Below are positions 1-10,278 of a stretch of DNA of 64,000 bases, piece after piece. Source of the DNA: Blasia pusilla (lineage: Eukaryota > Marchantiophyta > Marchantiopsida > Blasiales); NCBI GenBank assembly GCA_050084515.1, contig CM114272.1:6324001-6388000 (forward strand), written 5' to 3'. Position 1 is the first letter of the stretch. Each line of letters opens with the position of its first letter. The position numbers and the translations under genes were made by a program. The notes beneath the pieces are model-generated. The model was not told where the DNA came from. It did no database searches and saw only the letters and a list, made by a program, of their open reading frames with translations.

Positions 1-745
1 CAACTCTCTTGCTCGGACCATTCCTACAAAGATAAGGACTTCATGAGCGAATGATGATAATAGCTTCTGTCATGTTTCTTACATATTCTCGAGAGTAGGA
101 GTGTTTCTATGATCCCTGTGAATCCGCGGTATAAAACTGTTCTAACTACCAATTTGATACAAAGGGTCGCGCCCTTTCCTAGTCTAACTGTTCTAACATG
201 CGTAGCTTGAAATCACTGTCATTCTTAGCTTCACTTCGCTGCGAAGTTTGGACTTCTTCTTCTTCCTTTGAGGACGAAGCTCTTCCTCTTGGTTTGAGGA
301 CGAAGCTCTTCCTCTTCCTTTGAGGACGAAGCTCTTCCTCTTTGTTTGAGGACGAAGCTCTTCTTCTTCGTTTGAGGACGAAGCTCTTCATTCTTCGTTC
401 TTGTTTCAGGTGCTTCGTGCTTCGTATAAGAGCGAAGTACTTCTTTCTCTTCTTCTTCATGCTTCGTTCAAGAGCAAAGCACTTCATAGACAGAGCTTCG
501 TACATCTTCATTGAGCTTTGTTAAGCTTTGTTGAGCTTCGTTAAGCTTCGTTAAACTTCGTCCTCTCCTCTAAGGCAAATCCTTGATCTTCCATCTCGCT
601 GCCTTGTCTTGGGAGCTTCGTGCTTTACTTAATCTTACTCATTCTTCTCCCTAATAATATATAATAATCCAAATCATAATGTACAAGAGTCTTTGTTCAA
701 TAAAAAGATACATTTCTTCAAGATTACAAAATTGTGGGTATCACA
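1..745 (+). mobile_element. LTR (3' part), solo LTR inside Helitron copy 1
   Basis: This is the right-hand part of a long terminal repeat that begins outside the window. A near-identical complete copy lies at 60068-61327, where the element starts with TG, ends with CA and is flanked by the 5-bp duplication GGATA. Here the LTR ends in CACA at 745, followed by GGATA at 746-750 and the Helitron coding sequence. A TATA-like box (TATAAAA) lies at 130-136 and an AATAAA signal at 699-704, as expected for an LTR read on the plus strand. No internal retroelement coding sequence adjoins it, so it is a solo LTR formed by LTR-LTR recombination. The parent family is unknown. Confidence 0.75.
240..560. repeat. 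Degenerate GAAGCTC(TTC) tandem repeat within the LTR
   Basis: Short irregular units of the type GACGAAGCTCTTCCTCTT repeat many times and then grade into GAGCTTCGTTAA units. They open long frames on both strands (for example 179-511 minus) that are lysine/arginine/glutamate-rich low complexity and not credible genes. The same block is present at about 60823-61140 in the second LTR copy. Confidence 0.8.
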
Positions 746-3700
746 GGATACCCAATGCCCTTTGCATCAATGACAATGGAGAATGAGGATGGATATCCTA
801 TTTATAAGAGGTAATTCATTGGTTTTGTTGTTTATTTCTTCATTTAATGTTCTTCTATTAGTGTGCTATCTTTTTTCCCCAACTATTAACATACTTCTAT
901 ATGTGTTTATGTAGGCGTGATAATGGCAGATTGATTAATAAGTCAAATCATGACTTTGATAATCGTTGGGTGGTTCCATACAATCCAATGTTATGTACTT
1001 TATTTGATTGTCATATCAATCTGGAGATAACAAATAGCATCTTGGCAGTAAAGTACTTTTATAAGTATGTGTACAAAGGATCTGATGCCATATCATATAC
1101 CTTGGCAAATACTACATTAGGAAAGGATACTATTGATGAGACATCATTATATCTTGATGCAAGGTATTTTGATCCCTTCTATCTTTCAAGATCTCCCAAT
1201 TTTTCCTATGATATTATTTGGGACTCTAACAATATTTATATTGTATGGTATGAAGGTGCGCTTTTCTTCTTGAAGCATGTTGGCGAATCTTCAAGTTTAG
1301 TCTACATGCAGAGCAACCAAGTATTGTGAGATTGATTGTTCATCTTCCGCATCAAATGGTATATTTTCATGGGCAAGATTCATTGGGTAATATTCGAGTT
1401 TAAGTAAGGAAACCATTCTCACTCAATGGTTTGCAACAAATGTTTCGATTTGATTTGCGCGACAATATCTTTATTTGGAGTTCCCTTCTCATTACTCTTG
1501 GAATAAGAAGCAATGGCATCCCAGAAACGTGCACGAAAAGGATGTGGACATCCTATTGACGCCTCAGATATGACAAATCCAGGTAAACTTTCTATTCTTT
1601 GTTAAGATACAATTATTAATGTTAAAATCATATTCATGCTTCCTTGCTAATACTTTTTTTTTTTTTTGCTAATCTTAGTCAAGGGGAGCGTCATTGGCTA
1701 CGATTACTTCTCCATCATGTGAGAGGAGCTCAATCATATCAAGATTTGAGAACCATCGATGATGTAGTTTATCCTACCTTCAAAGAGACCGCTATTCAGA
1801 TGGGACTTTTGGAGGACGATAGAGAAATCTTTTCTTGCTTTGAAGAGGCGGTTGTTATTTAGATCGACTATTCATTACGTCTACTCTTTGCCGATGTCTT
1901 CTATATAATACACCTTCCCTTCCGGATAGGGTGTGGGAACATTCTTTGGTTCCATTGATGTAAGATCTTTTACATCAAAGGCGTGAGGTAATATCCATGG
2001 CTTTTGTTAAGTCAATTTTTTTCTTATTTCTCTTATGAATATTTTAGGTACTTTATTTACGCTTTTATAACTTCTATATTTGTTCCTTGTAATAGAGAAT
2101 TGGTATTCCGACCCTTCCATTGGATGTTCATATTATTAATCTTGCGTTATTGGAGGTCCATTACCATCTTCAAGATCATGGTAAAAGTATGGCGGACTTC
2201 CTCGACATGCCTCAACCAGATTTCCAAGATCGTGATTTATCTATTTAGCGTCTAGAAGAGGAAGAGCTCTTGCTGCTTTATTATTGGATGGAGGTCGTCT
2301 TGCATTCATTTCGATTCAAGATTCCTATCCAAGTACATGAAAGTTCCACTTGCAAGTAAGTCTAGATTTAAGATTTTTTTCCTTTTATGGTATGCATATT
2401 ATTGTTTTATTCTTTGATTATCCTTCATAAATGTTCCTCACATATTGTTTTGTTATCGATTTTCCAGCCTATCGGTCAATAGTCATATGGCCCGCCTTAT
2501 ACAAAAGACAAAGTTGATCGCGGGATGAAGCTCCTATGACCCATCACGCATTTGAGGTCGTTAATCGTATTTTCCAAGATATCATGGGTTTGATGGATCC
2601 TCGATTACGAGATTTGCCTTTTGGGGGGAAGATCATTTTATTTGATGGTGACTTTCGACAACTTCTTCCAGTTTTTCGTCGTGGAGATTGTGCCACAGTT
2701 GTGCGTGCAACACTTAGGAGATCTCTTATTTGGTTTGACGTGAGATTATTGAAACTCGGTACCAACATGAGAGTTAATATTAGGTTTATTAAAGAATAAA
2801 CCTAATATTTCACCTTTTTCATTTCATCTAGTTTTTGTTTATTTTTAATATTGACTTACTCCTTCATCTTATATTTATTATCAGGATATGCACGAGAACA
2901 GCAAGAAGCGTTCGCAACGAGGTTACTAGAGGTAGGAGAGGGTCGTGTACCGTTACATTTGGACCTTGGAGAGGATTTTATACAAGTTCCGGATGCGATA
3001 ATTTTTAAAACCACAAGGATCAATGATCTCATTGACATTGTTTATGGACACGATGTTTATAAGTAGAGTGACATTGATTTCTTGAAGGGTACATCCATTT
3101 TGTCAGCCAAGAATACTACTCTGGATATTATAAATGCGGAAATCATGTCTCGATTTCCAGGAGAGGTAATTTTTATATTCTTGAATATCATTATTATATT
3201 TTGATTGTTGTATTACTATATTTTTCTATCATCTCTCTTATTATTAATAATTTATTTTGTTTTTGCAGGAGCATACTTTCTTGAGTGCTGATTTTGTTTC
3301 CGACGATGAGATGAGACTTGTTTATCCAAGAGAATTTTTGAATACATGTTTACCATCTGCATTGCCATCTCATTGTTTGACTTTGAAGATTGAAGCTCCG
3401 ATAATGCTATTACGGAATATGAATGGAGCAAAGGGACAAGCAAACGGGACTCGGCTGGTGATAGCTGGCTTTAGTCGACATCTTATAGATGCAACAATTA
3501 TCACGAAAAAACATTGAGCTCGAAGTTTTCATTCCACGCATTCCATTGATTGCTTCTGATTCGGGCCTACCTTTTGATTTACCACGATTTCAGTTCCTTA
3601 TCTGTCTTACTTTTGCAATGACTATTAATAAATCTCAAGGTCAAACATTAGATAGAATTGGTATTGATTTGCCCAATCCAGTATTTTTTCATGGGCAATT

Positions 3701-3806
3701 GTATGTTGCCTTGTCAAGAGTAGGCTCGAGGAATTCTATTCATATTCGGAGAGGTAATAAAAATACTACTAACAAAATAGATATTTACACTAAGAATGTT
3801 CTATAG
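746..3806 (+). pseudogene. Helitron RepHel helicase part, copy 1 (decayed)
   Basis: This is the C-terminal half of a Helitron RepHel protein, a PIF1-family 5'-3' DNA helicase used in rolling-circle transposition. The coding sequence is in exons separated by short introns (for example a 3' splice site before 915). Recognisable blocks are the region between Rep and helicase (about 900-1330), the Walker B block with FGGKIILF followed by the GDFRQLLPV motif (about 2610-2680), and the last PIF1 motifs with [20 protein letters not shown] (about 3625-3690) and [10 protein letters not shown]. Compared with copy 2, a deletion at about 2265-2275 removes the Walker A exon, so this copy cannot hydrolyse ATP. 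Many frameshifts (about 1350-1560, 3515) and stops (1861, 3064) add to the damage. Confidence 0.85.
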
Positions 3807-3917
3807 AATGAAGTGCTAAATTAAATTTATATATGTGAAGGTTTATATTGGTATGAATTTTCTAAATTTTGTAATGTTATTGATATTGGTATGATTAAAT
3901 TTGTATATGCTAAATTT

Positions 3918-3945
3918 TGATGCCATTGGGCATTCTTATTCATAA
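3918..3945 (+). other. Degenerate Helitron 3' end
   Basis: After the helicase the sequence follows the 3' tail of copy 2 up to TGATGCC...GGGCATTCTTATT. The terminal hairpin seen intact at 45315-45341 is reduced here to TGCC (3921-3924) and GGCA (3929-3932). This marks the probable right end of Helitron copy 1. Confidence 0.45.
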
Positions 3946-3949
3946 GTTT

Positions 3950-4679
3950 CTTGTTTGAGTAGAGTCTCACCCTTGAGTCCTCTCATCGGTAGATCCGGTG
4001 ACTCTTTCCACAAACCTGTCCGGCCCCACCAAGTACTAAAAAATTATACCATATGTGCCGATTGTGATTCAAGCCGTGCGATCCTCTCCAAAAATTAGAG
4101 TATCTCTGGCGACATTGTGCAAGCCATACCTCATACGGAAATGTGACCCGTGTGCCACGATGTGTAAATCTGAAGGCTTTCTATGGAGTGTATAGACTGG
4201 GATCCGGATGCACGATCGCAGTGTGAGACCCTTTGAGGGTAGTGTGTTGATGATCATTTCGCTTGGTCTTTGCCGCGGTTCTCAGTGAGGGCCAAACTCC
4301 ATAGCTGGTTCTTAGATTCTAGTAGAAGGGTGTAATATTCTAGTAGGCCTGACTCTATGTCCTCGATTTCCCAGTGGGACGGAGTGACCATAGCTAGCGG
4401 GATGCTCTCCCACTCTGCAAACAACTAGCAGAAAAAAAAATCGCCAATGCTCGCACTCCATGGCCAAAGTCGCTGGTTTAAAACGATTATTGATCGCTTT
4501 CAAAAGACGTTAAGTAATCTCTAGTAGCGTTTGCTATTCAAAGTGACGTTCTCATGGTAAAACTGAATTTGGGTGCAGTCCTTGTCCATGTTTGTGTCGC
4601 CCTGAAAACCTTCGTGCTCGGGCAATGGAATCGAAATTAATGGATCTCACATATCGCAATTCACCACGCAGCCTTCTTG
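3950..4679. other. No recognisable gene
   Basis: Only short open frames on both strands and no motif I recognise. It lies between the end of Helitron copy 1 and the copia relic, and could be copia-derived sequence too decayed to identify. Confidence 0.4.
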
Positions 4680-5240
4680 TAAATCGTAGTCGTTTTGTTT
4701 TCACTCACGAAAATACCATATAGGAGTCTTACCTTCCAACCGTGGATATGGTAGCGGTTCCGTCCACACTACATGCTTTGCCGCGATAAGCCCAATATCT
4801 ACGATCAAAGCTTTGCATCTTCAAGGAGTGTGCGAACTCCTTCAAATATGGTGTACATCATCCGCTCCGCCCGCCAACAATCTCATGCGATATGAAGGGG
4901 TAGTCATGTGGCGCACACCTTCACCTTGAAGTGTGAGTCAAGCTCCTTGTTGAGGAATTCAGATCCTCGACCGTGAGGAAGGTCTTAACCTTCTTACATT
5001 GCTCGACGTTGCGCTTCCGCCTCCCACATCTTGTAAGCGGCATGGGTTTGGTCTTTCCTTTGTAAGAAAGCCAAGCCAACATATCGAGAAACTCATCGAT
5101 CCAAATCGCAAACCATCGAGCTCGCTGAAACTCGGTGTATCTGAAAAGCCAAGATCAGAGATGACAACTTCCAAGATTGATTTAGGATGCTTGTGTGTGT
5201 TTGGGAAAGGTGAACGGTGAGCCTTCCTAACTATGCCCAT
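4680..5240 (-). pseudogene. Ty1/copia integrase relic
   Basis: Read on the minus strand across several frames, this stretch gives the classic copia integrase series. A VISDL-type first catalytic block followed by DTPSFS and RWFAIWIDEF lies at about 5190-5070. Then come QRKDQTHAAYKMWEAEAQRR (about 5060-5000), EFLNKELDSHF (about 4960-4930), GVRHMTTPSY (about 4925-4895), and AAKHVVWTEPLP...GKTPYMVFS (about 4790-4700). These match the usual order of DDE core, the GIRHETTPPYTPQQNG region and the TP(Y/F)E motif of copia polyproteins. The frame is broken many times and no LTR or reverse transcriptase was found beside it, so it is an old fragment. Confidence 0.7.
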
Positions 5241-6207
5241 TCCGGCTACCCCAAAATGCAGAGCCAACAGATGTGTCTTTGGTGCCTGTGATAATTATCT
5301 CGAAAAGGATTGTGTGATTCCCTGGTGGCCACGAGGCACTTAGATGCGGGCCCAAGACTCGACACAATTTCTTTAGGTTTTACGCTACTCTTGCACTTAG
5401 GGTGCAATTGAGGTTAGTTTCCATGAACTGTCGAGCTTGAATTTCCCTTTGATGCAAACCTCCTTCAGCTTGAGTCTAAATCTGAGTGACTTGATAACCA
5501 TAGTTAACTTGCAGCAATGTGTGTGTGAGTAATGGGTATATCCTTGCTTGACTTGGAGTCTGGAAGAATATTTGTGGATTTGAAGTCTGTTCCGGCTAGA
5601 CAAATATAGCTTCTAATTTAGGACATTTGGTTGTCTCCAAGAAGCTTTTTACATCAGTGTCGGTGTTTAAGTGAGAGGAGTATAAAGCATCTCGTTGGTT
5701 CTGGCCCACAGGATACAACTTATAAAGTTTCAGCGTACCATCACCTCGAATAATTGGAGGTCGTTCGTGCCACCAAGGGCTGTGGTGGATGACAGGAGAC
5801 AGGACCTCCTGTCTTGATTTCCTCCCTTGAAGATGTTCCAGTGTCCTTTGTTGTCCTCCTTTACTTCACTGCGGTGATTATGAGTGTGGATCTTGACATG
5901 AAGTGATGCGCCGCCCTACGCCGTGGTAAGCAGAAAGAAGCTTGGCACATTGCATCCCGCTCTCAGGGGCTGCCCTCGCCTTCCTCACAGCTCTGCTCTC
6001 TTCAGTGATGCCTCTGAAGAGAGCGGAGCTCCTTCAGAACCCCTTCTCCCACGAAGAGAAATGAGCCAAGTTAAGAGGAAAACCCACGCTCAGAGGCTGC
6101 CCGCGGAAATTCCGGAAAAGTTAATTGTGTTTGCAGGGAGTTTCGATCCCCGCCCACCAGATCCGGTTAACGACCGGCCCTACGACGAGGGCCTCCTAGA
6201 TGTTTGA
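5241..6207. other. No recognisable gene; upstream flank of Helitron copy 2
   Basis: No family is recognisable. An open frame of 94 codons at 5923-6207 (plus) contains VFAGSFDP, which superficially resembles the nucleotidyltransferase GGSFDP motif, but the following residues lack the expected H-x-G-H. I treat it as chance. The upstream part may hold more copia debris. Confidence 0.35.
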
Positions 6208-6389
6208 AAACAGGGGGCTTTCGGAGTTATTTATGAAAATAGTTTTTCCGTGCCCACATCTTGTTCTCTTACAAATAGCATAGCCTTTTTTTAGGTGAGC
6301 TTTATGAAATTATAAAAAATTTTACGTTTTTCTTACTTGAAATATCTAATTTATATTGATAATTTAATCTGCTCTTGTTAAATTTGCAG

Positions 6390-6845
6390 TGTCGGATTGA
6401 GCCTAACTTACGCCATGTCAACTCTCTCATTGAGCTACAAGAGAGGCCGTTAATTGTGAAAGAAATTGTAATAATTACGAGTCTTGAATATGTGGTAGAG
6501 AGAGATGAGCATAGATTTTCATTATCTCGCTCACAACTAAAAACTAAAATTGTTTGATGTGGACTCTAAATTTTTCTGCTTTGCCATTTCAAATGGTTTC
6601 AATGAGACCGAGGAGGTTAGAGAAGTCTCAATAGGCCAAGAAATTTTGATTACTCTCAATAGTAATAAGAGTTACGCTATAGATAGTTGCCCTCTTGAAG
6701 ATCTTGGCGATGGGGAATATTCTTCTACTTCCCTCTATGATTCGAGGGATGGTATGTTGATGATGAGTTCGACCGGGAATATAGGCGTGTGGATTATGCG
6801 GATTTAGACATTAGTGACGATAGTCGAGATATTGGAGATAAGTAG
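6390..6845 (+). pseudogene. Helitron accessory ORF1, copy 2
   Basis: This exon follows a 3' splice site (TTTGCAG, ending 6389) and runs to a TAG at 6843-6845. Its product matches the better preserved minus-strand copy at 20344-20772, including the stretches RDEHRFS, NGFNET, VREVSIG, DGEYSSTSLYDS and DIGDK. A one-base indel near 6535 shifts the frame between SRSQ and FDVDSKFF. The protein is acidic and has no domain I recognise. It is probably the N-terminal exon of the Helitron polyprotein, or a separate accessory protein. Confidence 0.55.
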
Positions 6846-7124
6846 CCAAAAGAGTACTATATATTGTTTATATTCAATTAATCAGCAAAAAACCATGTTC
6901 GCTTTGTTTTCAGATATGTTGTTTTGAGATTCTTTGAGTTGAGCAAACAATCAAGTTTCATTTCTTTGAGAGTGGAGTGACTCAAAAAAGTAAGTCTACT
7001 CTGCTTGTGTACTAATATTCATGTGTGGAGATTTAGTATCCTTTTCTATTGAGTATTTATTTTATTATTTTAAAATATTTATTTTATTAAAATAATTGTA
7101 TGGATAATGCAGGATACTTTATAA

Positions 7125-7702
7125 ATGAGTGTTGAAGATTTACGCTTTAGCGATGGTGAGTTCTACGTTCCTCTTGATGAACAAGAAAGGGATTATACAC
7201 CTATAGATGTCGACATCGTAGAGGTAATACAAATAGCAAGTCCGGAGTATGTTCCATCGCCGCACATTGAAAATAGGAATAATGCTTCAAGTCTTGGCTA
7301 TGTTCCATCGCCGATTTTTGAAAATAGGGATAAGGCTTCAAGTCCTAGCTATGTACCATTGCCGATTTTTGAAAATGGGATTAATGCTCCTAATGTTAGT
7401 ATTAGCCATTTGAGAAATGATCAGAGTTGTAGTTATGATGAGAGTACATCTAGGATTTTAACCACGCCTGAGGTGAATCATCATTCTATTTCACAAGGAG
7501 TAGTTGGAGGTCAGGAGGGAGAAGAAGATACAGATTCCACACACATGATTGCATCCCTTCCTCGGACCCTATAGCATCTAGCCATTCATTTGTACGTGAT
7601 TGTTGCGGGTCAAGGTCATGGGAAATTAGTGATTGTCATACAATTTGCTCGGAGGACTGAAGTGAGATGAGTACGGTTGAGTCTCATTGCCCGTTAGAAT
7701 GA
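7125..7702 (+). pseudogene. Helitron accessory ORF2 with YVPSPIFEN repeats, copy 2
   Basis: It starts with ATG at 7125 just after an intron-like AT-rich stretch and encodes an acidic protein. Residues about 40-90 contain three units of roughly 20 residues built on SPxYVPxPIFENxxxA. The frame ends early at 7574 because two extra bases (CA) are present near 7538 relative to copy 3 (57544-58120). In the other frame it would continue through CCGSxSWEISDCHTIC to a stop at 7700-7702. Function unknown. The same protein follows ORF1 in copy 3 once gypsy-B is removed, so it belongs to the Helitron and not to a host gene. Confidence 0.55.
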
Positions 7703-7887
7703 TTTTCTCATTTCAGATTTTTATAAGAACTTAAGTTATGTGTTGCTCTATTTTTTATATAGAATATAATATTCACGTACCAAGACTTGAGTTTAAGTTT
7801 TTTTGCAAATTTTTTTCTTATTTTACTAATAATTTTTTTATATATTTTCAATACATATTTTTCTTGGATGGTTGATTTTGTCACAAG

Positions 7888-8839
7888 ATGGATGAATCTC
7901 AAGAGGAACCATTGAGGCGGAATGAAAAAAGACCATTCGCAGACATCACCAATGTAGTCTTTTTACCTAATGTGGAACATGATCACCACATTTCATGTAG
8001 TCCACCATCTTCTGTGCGGATTTTGGAGGAAACAGAGAAGCTTGCATATAAGAAGGCTAGAAGGGTTGCATCTTAAAGAAACAGAAGGGCGCTTCAAGAT
8101 ATGCGATTTGTAACTCATTCAACGACTTTGTCATCTCCATTGTAAGGATGCTTTGCATTATGATTATATAATGATATTGTAACCATATGTGTACACTCTA
8201 GATTTATTGTGTGACTTTAATATCTTTCATGTTTGTGCTATAGACTTCCAAATCCATCGAACCCTGCAACGGTTACGTGATATACATCAAATTGTGAGAG
8301 CTCAAGGACAAAAGCGAAGACATGCTAAATTAGTTCAATTGAGATCTACTGAAGCTATTGTAAATGTTCCTTCGATGGAAGAATTACAACCACGCATTAT
8401 CGATGACTCATTTGCCACAAATAGTAGAAGGTATTCATTTATGTATAACATTTTTACCTTTTCTTATTAATATATTTAGAATTTTATTTCCTATTTTGAC
8501 TTTTCTTATTCTTTGTCCAGGTTGGGAGCAACACCTACCAATGGCAATCTTCATGCTTCAATACACACTACATCATCTCCCATGTATGTTTCTTCCACTT
8601 ATTAATTTCTTATTTTTGATTGGTGTTTTTTGAAGTTGAATTTTTTAATAGAATTATTATGACTTGATTTTTATGAATACTTTTTATTTTCAGTTTTCCA
8701 CTTCCGTCCAACCCCAAGATTACATGCTATGCTTCAAGTTGCACGAGCACAAGGCAGGAAGAAGGAGGCACAATCTTCTTCCTACAGAAGAAGTCGAGGC
8801 CATGACTACTAATGACTTTCATGCTCAAGCGAATATAAG
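7888..8839 (+). pseudogene. Helitron N-terminal exons (FADITN region), copy 2
   Basis: A chain of short exons separated by GT-AG introns of about 90-110 bp: 7888-8139, about 8246-8431, 8520-8583 and 8694-8839. The first exon carries RRNEKRPFADITNV, a ...LxDITN-type signature I associate with the N-terminal part of plant Helitron proteins. The second has RLRDIHQIVRAQGQKRRHAK. A TAA at 8074-8076 interrupts the first exon. The last exon ends at 8839 with a donor at 8840. The next exon is now 42.6 kb away on the minus strand (starting 51426), because of the inversion. Confidence 0.5.
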
Positions 8840-8856
8840 GTATGCTTAAATTTATC

Positions 8857-8878
8857 TCAAGAACGAGGTGGCATAGAG
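8857..8878. repeat. Left inversion breakpoint: 22-bp sequence repeated inverted at 51455-51476
   Basis: The 22 bp here are an exact reverse complement of 51455-51476. To the left is Helitron intron; to the right, gypsy-A coding sequence. At the other copy the sides are swapped. Such a short inverted duplication is what a staggered-break inversion leaves behind. Confidence 0.8.
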
Positions 8879-10160
8879 GATGTTCTAGCCTTCAAAGAGG
8901 ATTTGTATGAGGGCAGGTTAAAAGAAATTGGGCGCTATTTAAGCACTCTGCAAAGAGATGGAGGGTGGACAGAAAAGTTCTTCAAGGAGATTCGGACAAG
9001 GCGTATGGCTATCTCTACAAGATGGATATTTTTGGAAAAGGCCAAAGAGGAAAGATGGAATGCCCTTGAGGGTGGTGGATGACAATGGGACAAAAATGCA
9101 AGTGCTCAAAGAATTCCACAATTCTTTATGGGTAGGTCATAGAGGGTACTTGGGCAACTTTCACCAAGATAAAAGAGAGGTATTGGTGGAAAGGCTTATA
9201 TAAGGATGTTGAGAGATATGTTGGGTCGTGTGTTGAATGTCGGTTTCAATAAAAATCAGGGTGAGAGATGGACTTAAACCCACGTATCCTTTGTCTATTC
9301 ATCATCAATGGGTTATAGATCTAGTTGCTATGCCACTAGGTCTTTGGGAACGTTACTGGTCCTAAAGACGAGAAGAGTTGTCCAACTTTGTAGAAGGGAG
9401 GGCTTTACTGGGCCAAAACAACATAGCCTATATGTCGTTTTATTCTATAGGATATTGTTGCTAGATATGGGAGTGTCGGGAGAATCGTGCGGGAGATAGA
9501 GGTGAGTTGAATACGGAGGAAGCACGAGAGTTCTTCAGAGATATGGAGTCAGTTGAGATTAACAACCTCCATGAATCAGGAGGCAAACGGAAAGAGCGAG
9601 AGGGGACATCCGCCAATCATTCAAGCATTGGTAAAGGCGTGTGGAGATCGTTATCTTTGATTGGCCTAGATTACTTCCATTTGCTTTATGGGGCGAGATA
9701 GAACCACTCACAAAGATCGTTATAGGGTTCATGCCTACAGAGTTGATGACAACTCAAAAGCCGATAATGCCCGCGAGAAGAGATATACCCACTTGGATGG
9801 GTTTGTTGTGGGAAGACGGGCTCAATAGGGAAGAGCTCTAGCACTTGAATCAGCGACTAGAGCGGCGGGAAGAGGATATTGCAAGCGTTAGTCAAAATGA
9901 AGGAAGCAAGGTTGAAAAATAAGGGCGCGACAAAACTCATCGACCGGAAGGAGCCGATAAGAGAAGGAGATTGGGTCTTGGTGCACGACAAGCCTTGACA
10001 ACCCAAGCATAGTACAATTAAGAAGTTTGCACGTCGTTGGTTTGGTCCATATGTTGTAGTCTTTGCTTTTGACAATGCCACTTACAAACTACGTGAACTA
10101 GATGGCACAATTCTCATTTTTGCCCATTGCGGGAAAAAGGGTCAAGATTTTCCGTAGAGC
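8862..10160 (+). pseudogene. Gypsy-A integrase (3' half of the split element)
   Basis: Ty3/gypsy integrase, which joins element cDNA to the chromosome. The frame opens with QERGGIEDVLAFKEDLYEG, the direct continuation of the RNase H frame that stops at 51452. Then come the zinc-binding HHCC-type block (LRVVDD, LKEFHNSLWVGHRG, about 9068-9150), the core with VIDLVAMP (about 9310-9340), DRGELNTEEAREFF (about 9495-9535) and the glutamate block NGKSERGHPP as a broken frame (about 9580-9620), and the C-terminal ARRWFGPYVV...NATYKLRELDGT (about 10030-10110). Many stops and frameshifts (for example 9201, 9500, 9701) make it non-functional. Confidence 0.85.
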
Positions 10161-10248
10161 GTGAAGGATTTCTTGATTTCGATTGAATGTGTCAGAGGCA
10201 CAACATAAGTAAGTCTATAGCAAGAAGTCTTGATGTTTTGGGCACATA

Positions 10249-10278
10249 CTGGGAGGATGTGGAGGTTTGGAGGGTGAA
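10249..10278 (+). promoter_or_regulatory. Gypsy-A polypurine tract
   Basis: A purine-rich stretch, GGGAGGATGTGGAGG then TTTGGAGGGTGAA, lies directly before the LTR start TGTCGT. This is the position and composition of the plus-strand priming site. Confidence 0.6.

Larger units (their letters stand above)
6208..8856 (+). mobile_element. Helitron copy 2, left part (to inversion breakpoint)
   Basis: This block is homologous to 21000-20087 (minus) and 57525-58420 (plus) of copy 3, beginning near the shared AGGGGG tract at about 6212. It holds the accessory exons that precede Rep in this Helitron family. It stops inside an intron: the donor GTATGC is at 8840, while the matching acceptor TTTTGCAG lies on the minus strand at 51427-51434. 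The other half of the element is 51454-45309 (minus). The exact 5' TC terminus could not be placed. Confidence 0.7.

Noticed and set aside
179-511. 110-codon minus-strand frame, Lys/Arg/Glu-rich
   Set aside because: It is the translation of the GAAGCTC repeat in an LTR, and recurs in the second LTR copy at 60761-61093.
5923-6207. VFAGSFDP resembling the nucleotidyltransferase (NadD-like) motif
   Set aside because: The expected H-x-G-H does not follow and the rest of the frame does not fit the family.
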